A stretch of 64,000 bases of DNA, from positions 1-64,000 of the forward strand of contig PKEB01000022.1 of assembly GCA_002863125.1 (NCBI GenBank), given 5' to 3'. Under the pieces are notes generated by a model, which was not told the DNA's origin, did not search any database, and saw only the letters and a program-made list of their open reading frames with translations. The stretch is from Flavobacteriales bacterium (GTDB lineage: Bacteria > Bacteroidota > Bacteroidia > Flavobacteriales_D > Sanyastnellaceae). Positions 26,611 through 35,900 of the stretch are shown in pieces (the first letter of the stretch is position 1; each line of letters opens with the position of its first letter). Both the position numbers and the translations under genes were made by a program.

Positions 26611-28233
26611 ATGAGCGCAGCCACTGCAATTTCTTCCGTTTCCCGCGTGGATATCAAGACCAAAATTATGTTTTGGCTCGGGGCCCTATTGCTGCTTTTT
26701 GCGGTGTACGATTTGGGGCACGTCGGCGACAAAATGCCCTACGGAATGCACGAGTGGCGCCAATGTGATGCGTATTCGATGGCGTTGAATTATGCGATGG
26801 AGCCGCGCGGTTTGTTCGAGCCAGCGATTCATTTTCAACACGGCGCCGGCGGAGGCGAGGCCGTTGGCGAATTTCCCCTGACGTATTTCCTCAATGGAAA
26901 ACTCTGGAAAGCGATTGGGCTTAAACCCTGGACCCTCCGATGGACCCATTTGGCGCTTTTGCTCCTCGGTTGCTGGTGTTTGTTCCGGACACTGAGCCAG
27001 TTGGCATCGCCGAGCAGTTCGCTGGCCCTGACGTGGTTGACGATGGGCTCGGGACTCATGGCGTTCTACGGCCCCAATTACCTCGTCAATGCCGCGGGAT
27101 TGGGCTTGGTCTACGTTGGATGGTGGGAAGCGTACAAATGGTGGCAGACCGGTTGCACGGCGCGCAAGCCGCAGGCCTTGATGGTCTTGGCCTTTACCCT
27201 GGCGTTGTTGTTTCGTCCCACCATGGTCCTTGGTCTGATTCCGCCGGCGCTGGCCGTCTTCGGAACCAAAAAGTGGTGGCGATGGATGGTCTCGCTTGGG
27301 ATTCCGTTGGTCATTGGGGTGGCGTGGGTGGTTTGGGCCAAATGGCTCAACAGCCAGAACGAGAGCGTGTACTTCTTGACGACCATCCGTCCGCTCTGGG
27401 AAGCGGAATCCATCGAGGCCACCTGGCGCGCTTTTCGGGAGGATGTCTTGCCGCACTGGTACCACCCGTATGTCATCATGTTGGCACTCATTGGGTTGGT
27501 TGCGTCAATTGTACGCCCTGCCATCAGACCCAACGGGACCGACCATTGGCTCGCGGCATCGGCGGGTGCAATTGCCGCAGCTTCGGTGGGTTACATCGCG
27601 CTGTGGTTCGAGAACTTGAATGTCCACGATTATTACCTGATCGAATTGCAGTTGGGAGTGCCCGTTGTCGCGGCGTGGGCAGTGACGCGTTGGAAGGCTG
27701 TCGGACCTGCGGTAAAACGCGCGACTTGGGGCGTGTTTATTGCAGCCATGGTTTTGCAATTGGCGGATGCAGGCTTGCGAACGCGGATGAAGCACCGACC
27801 GGCCGGCGGATGGTTGTACGAACAGGTGGTGCCTTCTCGGGAGCGTGACATCTGGGCGTGGTTCCATTGGGACCAGAACAACCGATTTGGCAACGCGAGC
27901 GAATGGACCGATGTGCTGCGATCGCTGGGCATTCAGCGCGATGACCTGGTGCTGTCTGTGACCGATCCGAGTCCCAACATTTCGCTGAGTCTGATGGATC
28001 AGAAAGGGTTTACCAACTTGTATGATGACGCCGTGCAGGGGGAAGAACGCATTGCATTTTATGTGGGCAAAGGAGCGTCGTACTTGGTGTGCAACGATCC
28101 CGCGTGGTTTGAAGTGCACAAGGAGAGCCGTTGGTTGTCTCAACAAATGACACAACTGGGAAACTTCCGGGTGTTCGATTTGTTGAATTCTGACGCAAAG
28201 TTGCAACCGCAAAACGCGGAAACGAATCAATAG
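26611..28233 (+). CDS. GT-C fold membrane glycosyltransferase (GT39-like)
   Basis: Integral membrane protein of 540 residues with about ten predicted spans (first around 19-37, FWLGALLLLFAVYDLGHV). An acidic motif, MHEWRQCDAYS near 46-56, lies in the first outside loop, where GT-C enzymes such as ArnT and protein O-mannosyltransferases bind a lipid-linked sugar. GEFPLTYF near 92-99 resembles the Pro-Leu-x-Tyr block of GT39 proteins. A soluble C-terminal part follows residue ~400. Substrate and acceptor cannot be told. Divergent from topA. Confidence 0.7.
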   Translation: MSAATAISSVSRVDIKTKIMFWLGALLLLFAVYDLGHVGDKMPYGMHEWRQCDAYSMALNYAMEPRGLFEPAIHFQHGAGGGEAVGEFPLTYFLNGKLWKAIGLKPWTLRWTHLALLLLGCWCLFRTLSQLASPSSSLALTWLTMGSGLMAFYGPNYLVNAAGLGLVYVGWWEAYKWWQTGCTARKPQALMVLAFTLALLFRPTMVLGLIPPALAVFGTKKWWRWMVSLGIPLVIGVAWVVWAKWLNSQNESVYFLTTIRPLWEAESIEATWRAFREDVLPHWYHPYVIMLALIGLVASIVRPAIRPNGTDHWLAASAGAIAAASVGYIALWFENLNVHDYYLIELQLGVPVVAAWAVTRWKAVGPAVKRATWGVFIAAMVLQLADAGLRTRMKHRPAGGWLYEQVVPSRERDIWAWFHWDQNNRFGNASEWTDVLRSLGIQRDDLVLSVTDPSPNISLSLMDQKGFTNLYDDAVQGEERIAFYVGKGASYLVCNDPAWFEVHKESRWLSQQMTQLGNFRVFDLLNSDAKLQPQNAETNQ

Positions 28234-28248
28234 GGCCAAGCGTCATCC

Positions 28249-28446
28249 ATGGGGTTGAAATCGATTTTTTCGAAGGAGAAGGGCAAAGAATACCGCAAGG
28301 TTTTCAAAGAGCAGGGCTTCAAAGGCTTGGTCAAAAAGTACGGGTGGAAATTGGTGCTCGCGGTCTTCATGTATTACTTGATTCGCGACTCCATTTTGTA
28401 CATCCTGATTCCCTACTTAATCGCGAAAGGGCTGTTCGGCGGGTGA
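28249..28446 (+). CDS. Small membrane protein, 65 aa
   Basis: Short open frame beginning ATG 28249, 15 bases after the GT-C gene. Charged amphipathic N-terminal half (SKEKGKEYRKVFKEQGFKG) followed by a hydrophobic stretch (LVLAVFMYYLIRDSILYILI, residues ~35-54) that is one long or two short membrane spans. The base composition and close spacing support a real gene, probably co-transcribed with the GT-C gene. No family recognised. Confidence 0.65.
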   Translation: MGLKSIFSKEKGKEYRKVFKEQGFKGLVKKYGWKLVLAVFMYYLIRDSILYILIPYLIAKGLFGG

Positions 28447-28462
28447 GGCGTGAGTGTTAAGG

Positions 28463-28479
28463 ACTGACAAACTGTCAGT
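28463..28479. promoter_or_regulatory. Inverted repeat ACTGACA-N3-TGTCAGT upstream of miaB
   Basis: Perfect 7-bp arms separated by three bases, core CTGAC-N5-GTCAG. It lies 46 bases before the miaB ATG, where the -33 region of the TACATTTG promoter should be. The same core with identical spacing is found upstream of groES (33086-33102). There is no T run behind it on either strand, so it is not a terminator; it reads as an operator. Confidence 0.6.
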
Positions 28480-28496
28480 TATTTACATAGAATCCG

Positions 28497-28504
28497 TACA
28501 TTTG
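28497..28504 (+). promoter_or_regulatory. Candidate -7 box of the miaB operon (TACATTTG)
   Basis: Exact TAnnTTTG match 21 bases before the miaB ATG. The -33 element would fall within the right arm of the 28463-28479 inverted repeat, so a protein bound there should interfere with RNA polymerase. Confidence 0.5.
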
Positions 28505-28524
28505 CATTCTACTTTATTGCAGCC

Positions 28525-29988
28525 ATGGCCAACGAATCCTCGAATCCACAGGACCACAACCACGAACTCATGCACGAATCGCTGCAGGGTTCGCCTACCG
28601 TGATTTCAAGCACACCTTCTAATGGACGCAAGCTCTATTTGGAGAGCTATGGCTGCCAGATGAACTTCAGCGATTCGGAGATTGTGGCAAGCATCCTCAA
28701 CGAAGCGGGATTCGCGACCACGCGAGATGAAGAAGAGGCGGATTTGATCCTCTTGAATACCTGTGCCATCCGCGAGAACGCAGAGCAACGCGTGCGCACC
28801 CGCCTGCGGCAGTTCAAAAAAGCGAAGCAACACCGGCCGGAATTGGTGGTGGGTGTTCTCGGATGCATGGCAGAACGTCTGAAAGAATCGTTGCTCGAGC
28901 AGGAGAAACTCGTGGATTTGGTGGTCGGTCCGGATGCGTACCGCGACATTCCCAACCTCGTTGATCAGGTTCACGGCGGGCAAAAGGCGGTCAACGTTCT
29001 GCTGAGCCGAGAGGAGACCTACGCCGAAATCAGCCCGGTGCGGTTGGATTCGAATGGCGTTACGGCGTTCATCAGCATTATGCGGGGCTGCGACAACATG
29101 TGCAGTTTCTGTGTGGTTCCGTTCACCCGAGGCCGCGAGCGCAGCCGAGACCCGGAGAGCGTTGTACGAGAAGCCCATGAGTTGTTTGAGGCGGGCTACC
29201 GCGAAGTGACGCTGCTCGGCCAAAACGTCGACAGCTACAAATGGAACATCGACAACAAAGGCAACATCAAAAACGAGGGTGAGCCGGTGGTGCGTTTTGC
29301 CGAGCTGCTTGAACGCGTCGCTGCAGTCAACCCCGATCTGCGTGTCCGGTTTTCGACCAGCCACCCCAAGGACATGACCGACGACGTGCTCCACGCCATG
29401 GCTCGGCACGAAAACATTTGCAAGTACATCCATTTGCCCGTTCAGTCTGGAAACAGCGACAACCTCAAGCGAATGAACCGGGGCTACACCCGTGAGTGGT
29501 ACCTCGAGCGCATTGACGCCATCCGCCGCATCATGCCGGATTGCGCGATTTCCACCGACATCATCGCAGGATTTTGCGGAGAAACGGAGGAGGAGCACCA
29601 AGACACCCTGAGTTTGATGGAGGCAGTGCAGTACGACATGTCCTACATGTTCCAGTACAGCGAGCGGCCGCGAACGCTGGCCCAGCGCAAGTACGAGAAC
29701 GATGTACCGGACGAAGTCAAAGGCCGTCGTTTGCAGGAAATCATTGCGTTGCAAAAGGGCCACGGAGCGGGTCGAACCAAGGCGCTGGTCGGCCGGACGT
29801 ACCGGGTGCTCATCGAAGGCACATCGAAGAAGCGGGACGACCAGTACTTCGGACGAACTACGTACAACACGGTTGTCGTCTTCCCGAAGGAGAACGCGCA
29901 ACGCGGCACGTACGTCAATGTCCACGTTCATGACTGCACCGCGGTCACGTTGCTGGGAACCATCACCGACAAACCCGCCGTCGCCTAA
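28525..29988 (+). CDS. miaB: tRNA-2-methylthio-N6-dimethylallyladenosine synthase
   Basis: Radical-SAM methylthiotransferase that adds the ms2 group to i6A37 of tRNAs. N-terminal MTTase domain ligates one 4Fe-4S cluster through Cys44 (YGCQMN), Cys80 (NTCAIREN) and Cys114 (LGCMAE). The radical-SAM cluster uses Cys189, Cys193 and Cys196 (GCDNMCSFC). A TRAM domain fills the last ~65 residues. At 487 aa it is slightly longer than average because of a ~30-residue polar N-terminal extension. It heads a run with the sigma-54 activator and lptE, an order I recognise from other Bacteroidota. Confidence 0.97.
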   Translation: MANESSNPQDHNHELMHESLQGSPTVISSTPSNGRKLYLESYGCQMNFSDSEIVASILNEAGFATTRDEEEADLILLNTCAIRENAEQRVRTRLRQFKKAKQHRPELVVGVLGCMAERLKESLLEQEKLVDLVVGPDAYRDIPNLVDQVHGGQKAVNVLLSREETYAEISPVRLDSNGVTAFISIMRGCDNMCSFCVVPFTRGRERSRDPESVVREAHELFEAGYREVTLLGQNVDSYKWNIDNKGNIKNEGEPVVRFAELLERVAAVNPDLRVRFSTSHPKDMTDDVLHAMARHENICKYIHLPVQSGNSDNLKRMNRGYTREWYLERIDAIRRIMPDCAISTDIIAGFCGETEEEHQDTLSLMEAVQYDMSYMFQYSERPRTLAQRKYENDVPDEVKGRRLQEIIALQKGHGAGRTKALVGRTYRVLIEGTSKKRDDQYFGRTTYNTVVVFPKENAQRGTYVNVHVHDCTAVTLLGTITDKPAVA

Positions 29989-29998
29989 ACGCCCTGCC

Positions 29999-31282
29999 AT
30001 GGATGCACTTTCAATCAAACGACGATTTGGCATCATCGGGACGAGCCCGGCGTTGGACCGTGCGGTAACGGTGGCGTCACAGGTGGCGCCGACAGACTTA
30101 TCGGTACTCGTGCTCGGAGAAAGTGGGGTGGGAAAAGAGGTTATGCCGCGCGTGGTTCATCATTTTTCACGGCGCAAGCACGGCCCATTCATCGCTGTCA
30201 ACTGCGGTGCCATTCCGGAAGGCACGATCGACAGCGAACTGTTCGGCCACGAAAAGGGGGCGTTCACGGGAGCTACCGAATCGCGCAAAGGCTATTTCGA
30301 AGAAGCGAATGGCGGAACCATTTTTCTCGATGAGGTTGCAGAATTGCCCTTGACGACCCAGGTGCGTTTGTTGCGCGTTCTGGAAACGGGCGAATTCATC
30401 CGCGTCGGTTCGTCCAAGGTGCAGAAAACGGACGTCCGCGTGGTCGCGGCGACGAACGTGGATTTTGCGGACGCCATCCAGCGCGGTCAATTCCGCGAAG
30501 ACCTGTATTACCGTTTGAGTCAGGTGCCGATTGATGTGCCGCCGCTTCGAGCGCGCGCTGGAGACATTCATTTGCTCTTCCGCAAATTCACCACCGACTT
30601 TTCCGAGCAATACCAAATGCCGCCGCTTTCGCTCGGTGAGGATGCCGTTGAAGTACTGGAAAATTACCCGTGGCCTGGCAACATTCGCCAGCTCAAAAAT
30701 ACCACGGAGCAGATGTCCATCTTGGAGATCGAACGCCGCATTGACGCGGATACCTTGCTGAGCTATTTGCCGGAATCCCACCAAAGCCGGTTGCCCATGC
30801 GGGAGGCGCCCGATGCGGCTTCTAACCTGAATGAGCGCGAAATTCTGTACAAGGTGCTATTTGACATGCGCCAAGAAATGCAGGACCTCAAAAAACTCGT
30901 CTACGACCTCATGCAAAGCGATGCGTCGCACGTGAGTCCCGAGCTCGCCCAACGCGTATTCAATCAGCCGCCGCCGTCCTTGAAGGGCCTTCCTGTCGGG
31001 CGGGAGGATACACAGCCCGATGCGGAGGATGCGTTTGAAACCGAGTGGTCGCCTGCACGCTGGCAAGGCGGGTCGTCCTTGCAACCCACCGCAGCAACGC
31101 CCCATGACGAAGTGGAAGAAGCGCAGGAAGTGGAGGAGGTGCTTTCGTTGCAGGACTCAGAGCGCGAGTTGATCCGAAGGGCGCTTGCCAAGCACCGCAA
31201 CCGGCGCAAGTATGCAGCGCTTGAACTGGGCATCTCCGAGCGGACGCTGTACCGTAAAATCAAAGAATACGGCTTGAAATGA
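29999..31282 (+). CDS. Orphan sigma-54-dependent activator (AAA+ with Fis-type HTH)
   Basis: Bacterial enhancer-binding protein of 427 residues. It begins directly with the AAA+ domain: Walker A GESGVGKE (residues 40-47), sigma-54 contact loop GAFTGA (87-92), Walker B TIFLDE (107-112), and arginine-finger region [10 protein letters not shown] low-complexity acidic linker (~300-390) leads to a Fis-type helix-turn-helix ([17 protein letters not shown]). There is no receiver, GAF or PAS domain, so activity must be controlled by partner binding or abundance, as with PspF. It overlaps lptE by 4 bases and follows miaB by 10. Open-frame extension upstream of 29999 overlaps miaB and is rejected. Confidence 0.95.
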   Translation: MDALSIKRRFGIIGTSPALDRAVTVASQVAPTDLSVLVLGESGVGKEVMPRVVHHFSRRKHGPFIAVNCGAIPEGTIDSELFGHEKGAFTGATESRKGYFEEANGGTIFLDEVAELPLTTQVRLLRVLETGEFIRVGSSKVQKTDVRVVAATNVDFADAIQRGQFREDLYYRLSQVPIDVPPLRARAGDIHLLFRKFTTDFSEQYQMPPLSLGEDAVEVLENYPWPGNIRQLKNTTEQMSILEIERRIDADTLLSYLPESHQSRLPMREAPDAASNLNEREILYKVLFDMRQEMQDLKKLVYDLMQSDASHVSPELAQRVFNQPPPSLKGLPVGREDTQPDAEDAFETEWSPARWQGGSSLQPTAATPHDEVEEAQEVEEVLSLQDSERELIRRALAKHRNRRKYAALELGISERTLYRKIKEYGLK

Positions 31283-31788
31283 GGGCCGCTCGCCACATCC
31301 GATGGGGCCTGTTGGTCGCAGTGGCCTTGTGCACCGGCAGCTGCGGAATTTATTCGCCCTATGGCGCTCAAACCTCAGGTGCTTCAACCTACTCGGTGGC
31401 GGCTTTTGAGATGCTGACGCCGTTGGCGACGGCGTCCAGTTCGCTGGCGCTGACGGAGGCGCTGCGGGACCGCATCCAGCGGCAATCGACCCTGCGCTTG
31501 GTGGACGAAGCAGGGGAGCTTCAATTCACCGGTGAAATCACCACCTGGGAAGTGACCCCCGTCAATGTGCAAGGCGACGAAACCGCCGCATCCAACCGAC
31601 TGACCATCGGACTTTCCATTCACTACGAGAATACCAAGGATCCCGAGTTGGGGTTTGACCGCAACTTCACCCGCTTCGCGGATTACAGCAGCGATTTGGA
31701 CCTGTTGCAAGTGGAGGACGCACTCGTGGAGGACATCGGAGCCCAATTGTCGCAGGACATCTTCAACGCTTCTTTGGGAAATTGGTGA
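31279..31788 (+). CDS. LptE-family LPS-assembly lipoprotein
   Basis: Exported 169-residue lipoprotein: leader ends TGSC with the lipidated Cys at residue 22, followed by the GIYSPYGA-type opening of the Bacteroidota LptE-like family and a small alpha/beta body (FTGEITTWEVTPVNVQ, NRLTIGLSIHYENT). LptE plugs the LptD barrel and helps deliver lipopolysaccharide to the outer leaflet. Its start overlaps the sigma-54 activator stop by 4 bases (ATGA), implying translational coupling. Confidence 0.85.
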   Translation: MRAARHIRWGLLVAVALCTGSCGIYSPYGAQTSGASTYSVAAFEMLTPLATASSSLALTEALRDRIQRQSTLRLVDEAGELQFTGEITTWEVTPVNVQGDETAASNRLTIGLSIHYENTKDPELGFDRNFTRFADYSSDLDLLQVEDALVEDIGAQLSQDIFNASLGNW

Positions 31789-31815
31789 TATACTTGAATC
31801 GAACGCACCGCTGTC

Positions 31816-32661
31816 ATGCACCTCCAACGCCTTCAAGAACTCATTGAATTCCCAGAACGGGTCGAAGCTTCTGACCGGGAGGGGTTGAAAGCGTGGAGCG
31901 AAAAGCACCCCTATGCCGGGGCCATTGCGATGTTGCTCGCCCGGGCGAGTGCCGTAGGAGGGCACATGGACCAGGAAGCAGATTTGTTGAAAGCAGCGAC
32001 GCACGGAACGTACCGTCAGCCGCTGTATGATCTGCTTATCCGAGAGCGCTTGATTGCCGAGGCCAAGGCGGTGGAGCAATGGGTGGACGAAATGCCAGAG
32101 GAGGCCGAAACCGTTGAGGCCGAGGTTGAAGCGGCAGGAGCAGAACCCCACTTGGACCCGGAATCGCCCATGGAGCGCGAAGCCCTCATTGCAGCGATTG
32201 GTCGGACCATCGAGCGTGAGGTTGAGCCAACAGCGGCAGAGCCGACCGTTCAAGAAACGCACGACATGGAGCGCATCCGTGCGGCTGCCTCGTCGCCCTT
32301 CGCGGCTTGGTTGGCCCAGCGCGCCGCCGCGGTGGGTTTTGGTGAAGCGGGCCAGGGATTGCCGGCGTCGAATTCATCAGCGGAGACCGAGGGATTGGAT
32401 GCCAATGCCTTGATCGACCGGTTCATCGAACAGCAGCCCCGCATCGGGAAGTTGCGCGAGGTCGAAGCTCCGGTGGAGGAATGGGCCAAGGCCAGCGTCA
32501 TGGAAGACCCCACCTTGGTGACCGAGACCATGGCCCGAATTTTTGCGCAGCAAGGCCAAATCGGCAAGGCGCGCAAAGCTTATCGCCATTTGGCATTGAC
32601 TTATCCGGCAAAAAGCACTTATTTTGCAGCCCAATTGAAAAAACTCAACCAACGCCAATGA
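31816..32661 (+). CDS. Helical-repeat (TPR-like) protein of unknown function
   Basis: Soluble 281-residue protein without leader or membrane span. Helical N-terminal part (residues 1-95), an acidic low-complexity linker rich in Glu/Ala/Val (EEAETVEAEVEAAGAE, ~98-120), and a C-terminal helical pair typical of TPR units (ETMARIFAQQGQIGKARKAYRHL, written here as separate helices ETMARIFAQQGQIG and KARKAYRHL) ending LTYPAKSTYFAAQLKKL. Probably a scaffold. Found between lptE and secG, where other Bacteroidota carry a similar tetratricopeptide protein. Specific role unknown. Confidence 0.7.
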   Translation: MHLQRLQELIEFPERVEASDREGLKAWSEKHPYAGAIAMLLARASAVGGHMDQEADLLKAATHGTYRQPLYDLLIRERLIAEAKAVEQWVDEMPEEAETVEAEVEAAGAEPHLDPESPMEREALIAAIGRTIEREVEPTAAEPTVQETHDMERIRAAASSPFAAWLAQRAAAVGFGEAGQGLPASNSSAETEGLDANALIDRFIEQQPRIGKLREVEAPVEEWAKASVMEDPTLVTETMARIFAQQGQIGKARKAYRHLALTYPAKSTYFAAQLKKLNQRQ

Positions 32662-32693
32662 GGCCGCTTGGTTTGAATGAATAAAAGGAAACC

Positions 32694-32990
32694 ATGGGAT
32701 ACTTTTTGATGGTCGTGATTTTGATAGTCTGTGTCTTGCTCGGCGCCGTAATTCTGGTTCAGAATCCGAAAGGTGGCGGCTTGGCAACAGGCTTCCAAGG
32801 TGCAGGCCAAATGGGCGGAGTGCAGAAGACGACGGACTTCCTGGTCAAAGCCACTTGGTACTTGACCGGAGCGCTGTTTGTGTTGTGCATCGTTGCGGGT
32901 GTTTACTTCGGCAATGCACGCCAAGAAACCGGCATCGAAGGCCGAGGCATCGCGCCAACGACTGCGGTCGACACACCGATTGCAGAATAA
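32694..32990 (+). CDS. secG: Preprotein translocase subunit SecG
   Basis: Inner-membrane SecYEG component of 98 residues with two spans: the first ~3-22 (FLMVVILIVCVLLGAVILVQ) and the second ~56-76. The family block NPKGGGLATGFQGAGQMGG lies between them, and TDFLVKATWYL leads into the second. The Gly-rich cytoplasmic loop and size are diagnostic. An AAGGAAA-like sequence precedes the ATG. A terminator follows at 33011-33044. Confidence 0.95.
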   Translation: MGYFLMVVILIVCVLLGAVILVQNPKGGGLATGFQGAGQMGGVQKTTDFLVKATWYLTGALFVLCIVAGVYFGNARQETGIEGRGIAPTTAVDTPIAE

Positions 32991-33010
32991 TCAACCAACG
33001 ACGATAAAAC

Positions 33011-33044
33011 AGCGCGTCCCCTTCACGAGGTGGCGCGCTTTTTT
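33011..33044 (+). terminator. Rho-independent terminator after secG
   Basis: Stem AGCGCG/CGCGCT (33011-33016 with 33034-33039) followed by a T6 run at 33039-33044. It separates the miaB-to-secG run from groESL, so groESL needs its own promoter. Confidence 0.8.
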
Positions 33045-33085
33045 GTGCCACAACCTGACATCTTTGCCTGCGTCTTGCGCCAAAG

Positions 33086-33102
33086 CCTGACGGCGTGTCA
33101 GG
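33086..33102. promoter_or_regulatory. Inverted repeat CCTGAC-N5-GTCAGG upstream of groES
   Basis: Perfect 6-bp arms with the same CTGAC-N5-GTCAG core and spacing as at miaB. An extra half-site, CCTGAC, lies at 33054-33059, 32 bases (about three helical turns) upstream. The centre is about 55 bases upstream of the start predicted from the -24/-12 promoter at 33124-33139. No T run follows, so not a terminator. Confidence 0.6.
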
Positions 33103-33123
33103 GAAGGAATGCGGGAGGCCTGT

Positions 33124-33139
33124 TGGCATGGAAATCGCT
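33124..33139 (+). promoter_or_regulatory. Candidate sigma-54 (-24/-12) promoter of groESL
   Basis: TGGCATG-N4-TCGCT: the invariant GG (33125-33126) and GC (33137-33138) are exactly 12 bases apart as in TGGCACG-N4-TTGCW. Predicted transcription start is near 33150, giving a leader of about 29 bases to the groES ATG. No TAnnTTTG box is seen in the same gap. Confidence 0.55.
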
Positions 33140-33178
33140 ACTTCCCTAGCAAAACCAAACACCCAAAACTACAGACAC

Positions 33179-33454
33179 ATGTCAGTAAACATTCAACCCC
33201 TCGCAGACCGGGTTCTTGTTGAGCCCGCTGCTGCAGAAGAAAAGACGGCCAGTGGGATCATCATTCCCGATACCGCCAAGGAGAAGCCTCAGCGGGGTAC
33301 CGTTGTTGCAGTTGGACCCGGCAAGCCGGATGAGCCAACGACCGTGAAGGTGGGCGATGTTGTATTGTACGGCAAATACGCCGGCACCGAACTCCAAGTT
33401 GAAGGAGTGGATTACATGATGATGCGCGAGAGCGACATCTTGGCAATCGTTTAA
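33179..33454 (+). CDS. groES: Co-chaperonin GroES
   Basis: Ten-kilodalton lid of the GroEL folding chamber, 91 residues. Starts [16 protein letters not shown] as expected; the open frame extends upstream to 33095 through the promoter region and is rejected. Mobile-loop region [18 protein letters not shown] and the C-terminal block [16 protein letters not shown] are present. Followed by groEL after 20 bases; the two form a classical operon. Confidence 0.98.
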   Translation: MSVNIQPLADRVLVEPAAAEEKTASGIIIPDTAKEKPQRGTVVAVGPGKPDEPTTVKVGDVVLYGKYAGTELQVEGVDYMMMRESDILAIV

Positions 33455-33471
33455 CAATCGAAATCAACTGA

Positions 33472-35109
<1,638 letters not shown>

Positions 35110-35130
35110 GCCTGACCAGAACGCAATGAA

Positions 35131-35160
35131 AAAGCCACTCCAATCGGGGTGGCTTTTTTG
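35131..35160 (+). terminator. Rho-independent terminator after groEL
   Basis: An 11-bp stem (35131-35141 with 35146-35156, one T-G pair) closed by the loop AATC and followed by TTTTTT. The next gene, gldA, starts only 33 bases later and so must have its own promoter or depend on read-through. Confidence 0.9.
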
Positions 35161-35192
35161 TTCCCTTGGGAATCATCGTACCTTCGCTGCCG

Positions 35193-35900
35193 ATGTCGGT
35201 TTCGGTCAAAAACGTGAAGCGCATGTTCGGTCAACAGGCTGCCTTGAACGGGGTTAGTTTGGACGTGCCGAGCCCCCAAGTGCTGGGCCTTCTTGGTCCA
35301 AATGGGGCGGGTAAGTCCACGTTGATGCGCCTCATTGCGGGGTATTTGCCTCCAAGCGAAGGGCGGGTGGAAGTGTGCGGGCAAGATGTAGAAGCGCACC
35401 CGATTGACACCAAAAAGCACATCGGCTACCTGCCGGAACACAACCCGATCCACCTCGAGATGTACGTCCGAGAATACCTCGATTATGTGGCGCAATTGTA
35501 CCGGTTACCGGACCGCAAGGCCAAGGTTGAGGAGGTCATCGAACGCGTGGGGTTGACGCCAGAGGCCCACAAGCTCATTGGTCAGCTTTCAAAAGGCTAC
35601 CGCCAGCGGGTCGGATTGGCTCAAGCACTGATCCACGATCCGGAGGTGTTGATTTTCGACGAACCAACGTCTGGTTTGGATCCCATCCAGTTGGTTGACA
35701 TCCGCAACCTCATCAAAGAGGTGGGTAAGAAGCGCACGGTGATTCTTTCCACGCACATCATGCAGGAGGTCGAGGCGATGTGTGAACGGGTGGTCATGAT
35801 CCACCGCGGCCAACTTGTCGCTGACGATACGGTGGCCAATCTGTCGAGCCAACCGGGAGGTTTGGAAGCGGCGTTTCAATCCCTCGGCACATCCGCTTGA
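35193..35900 (+). CDS. gldA: Gliding-associated ABC transporter ATPase GldA
   Basis: ABC ATPase of 235 residues: Walker A GPNGAGKST (~36-44), signature LSKGYRQRVGLAQAL (~133-147), Walker B VLIFDEPTSGLDP (~154-166) and H-loop STHIMQEVE. The stretches GYLPEHNPIHLEMYVREYL and IGQLSKGYRQRVGLA are close to GldA of F. johnsoniae, where GldA works with the membrane proteins GldF and GldG. Neither partner is in this window; gldA is also separate from gldFG in F. johnsoniae. Start at MSVSVKN (35193) rather than the upstream TTG. Its stop overlaps rsgA (TGATG). Confidence 0.85.
   Translation: MSVSVKNVKRMFGQQAALNGVSLDVPSPQVLGLLGPNGAGKSTLMRLIAGYLPPSEGRVEVCGQDVEAHPIDTKKHIGYLPEHNPIHLEMYVREYLDYVAQLYRLPDRKAKVEEVIERVGLTPEAHKLIGQLSKGYRQRVGLAQALIHDPEVLIFDEPTSGLDPIQLVDIRNLIKEVGKKRTVILSTHIMQEVEAMCERVVMIHRGQLVADDTVANLSSQPGGLEAAFQSLGTSA

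Noticed and set aside
28463-28479. Palindrome before miaB as a terminator for the upstream small gene
   Set aside because: Seven-bp stem without a T run, and the same core recurs upstream of groES, so an operator is a better reading.
28606-30036. 476-codon minus-strand frame opposite miaB
   Set aside because: miaB has every catalytic Cys and the expected length; the antisense frame shows no motif or promoter.
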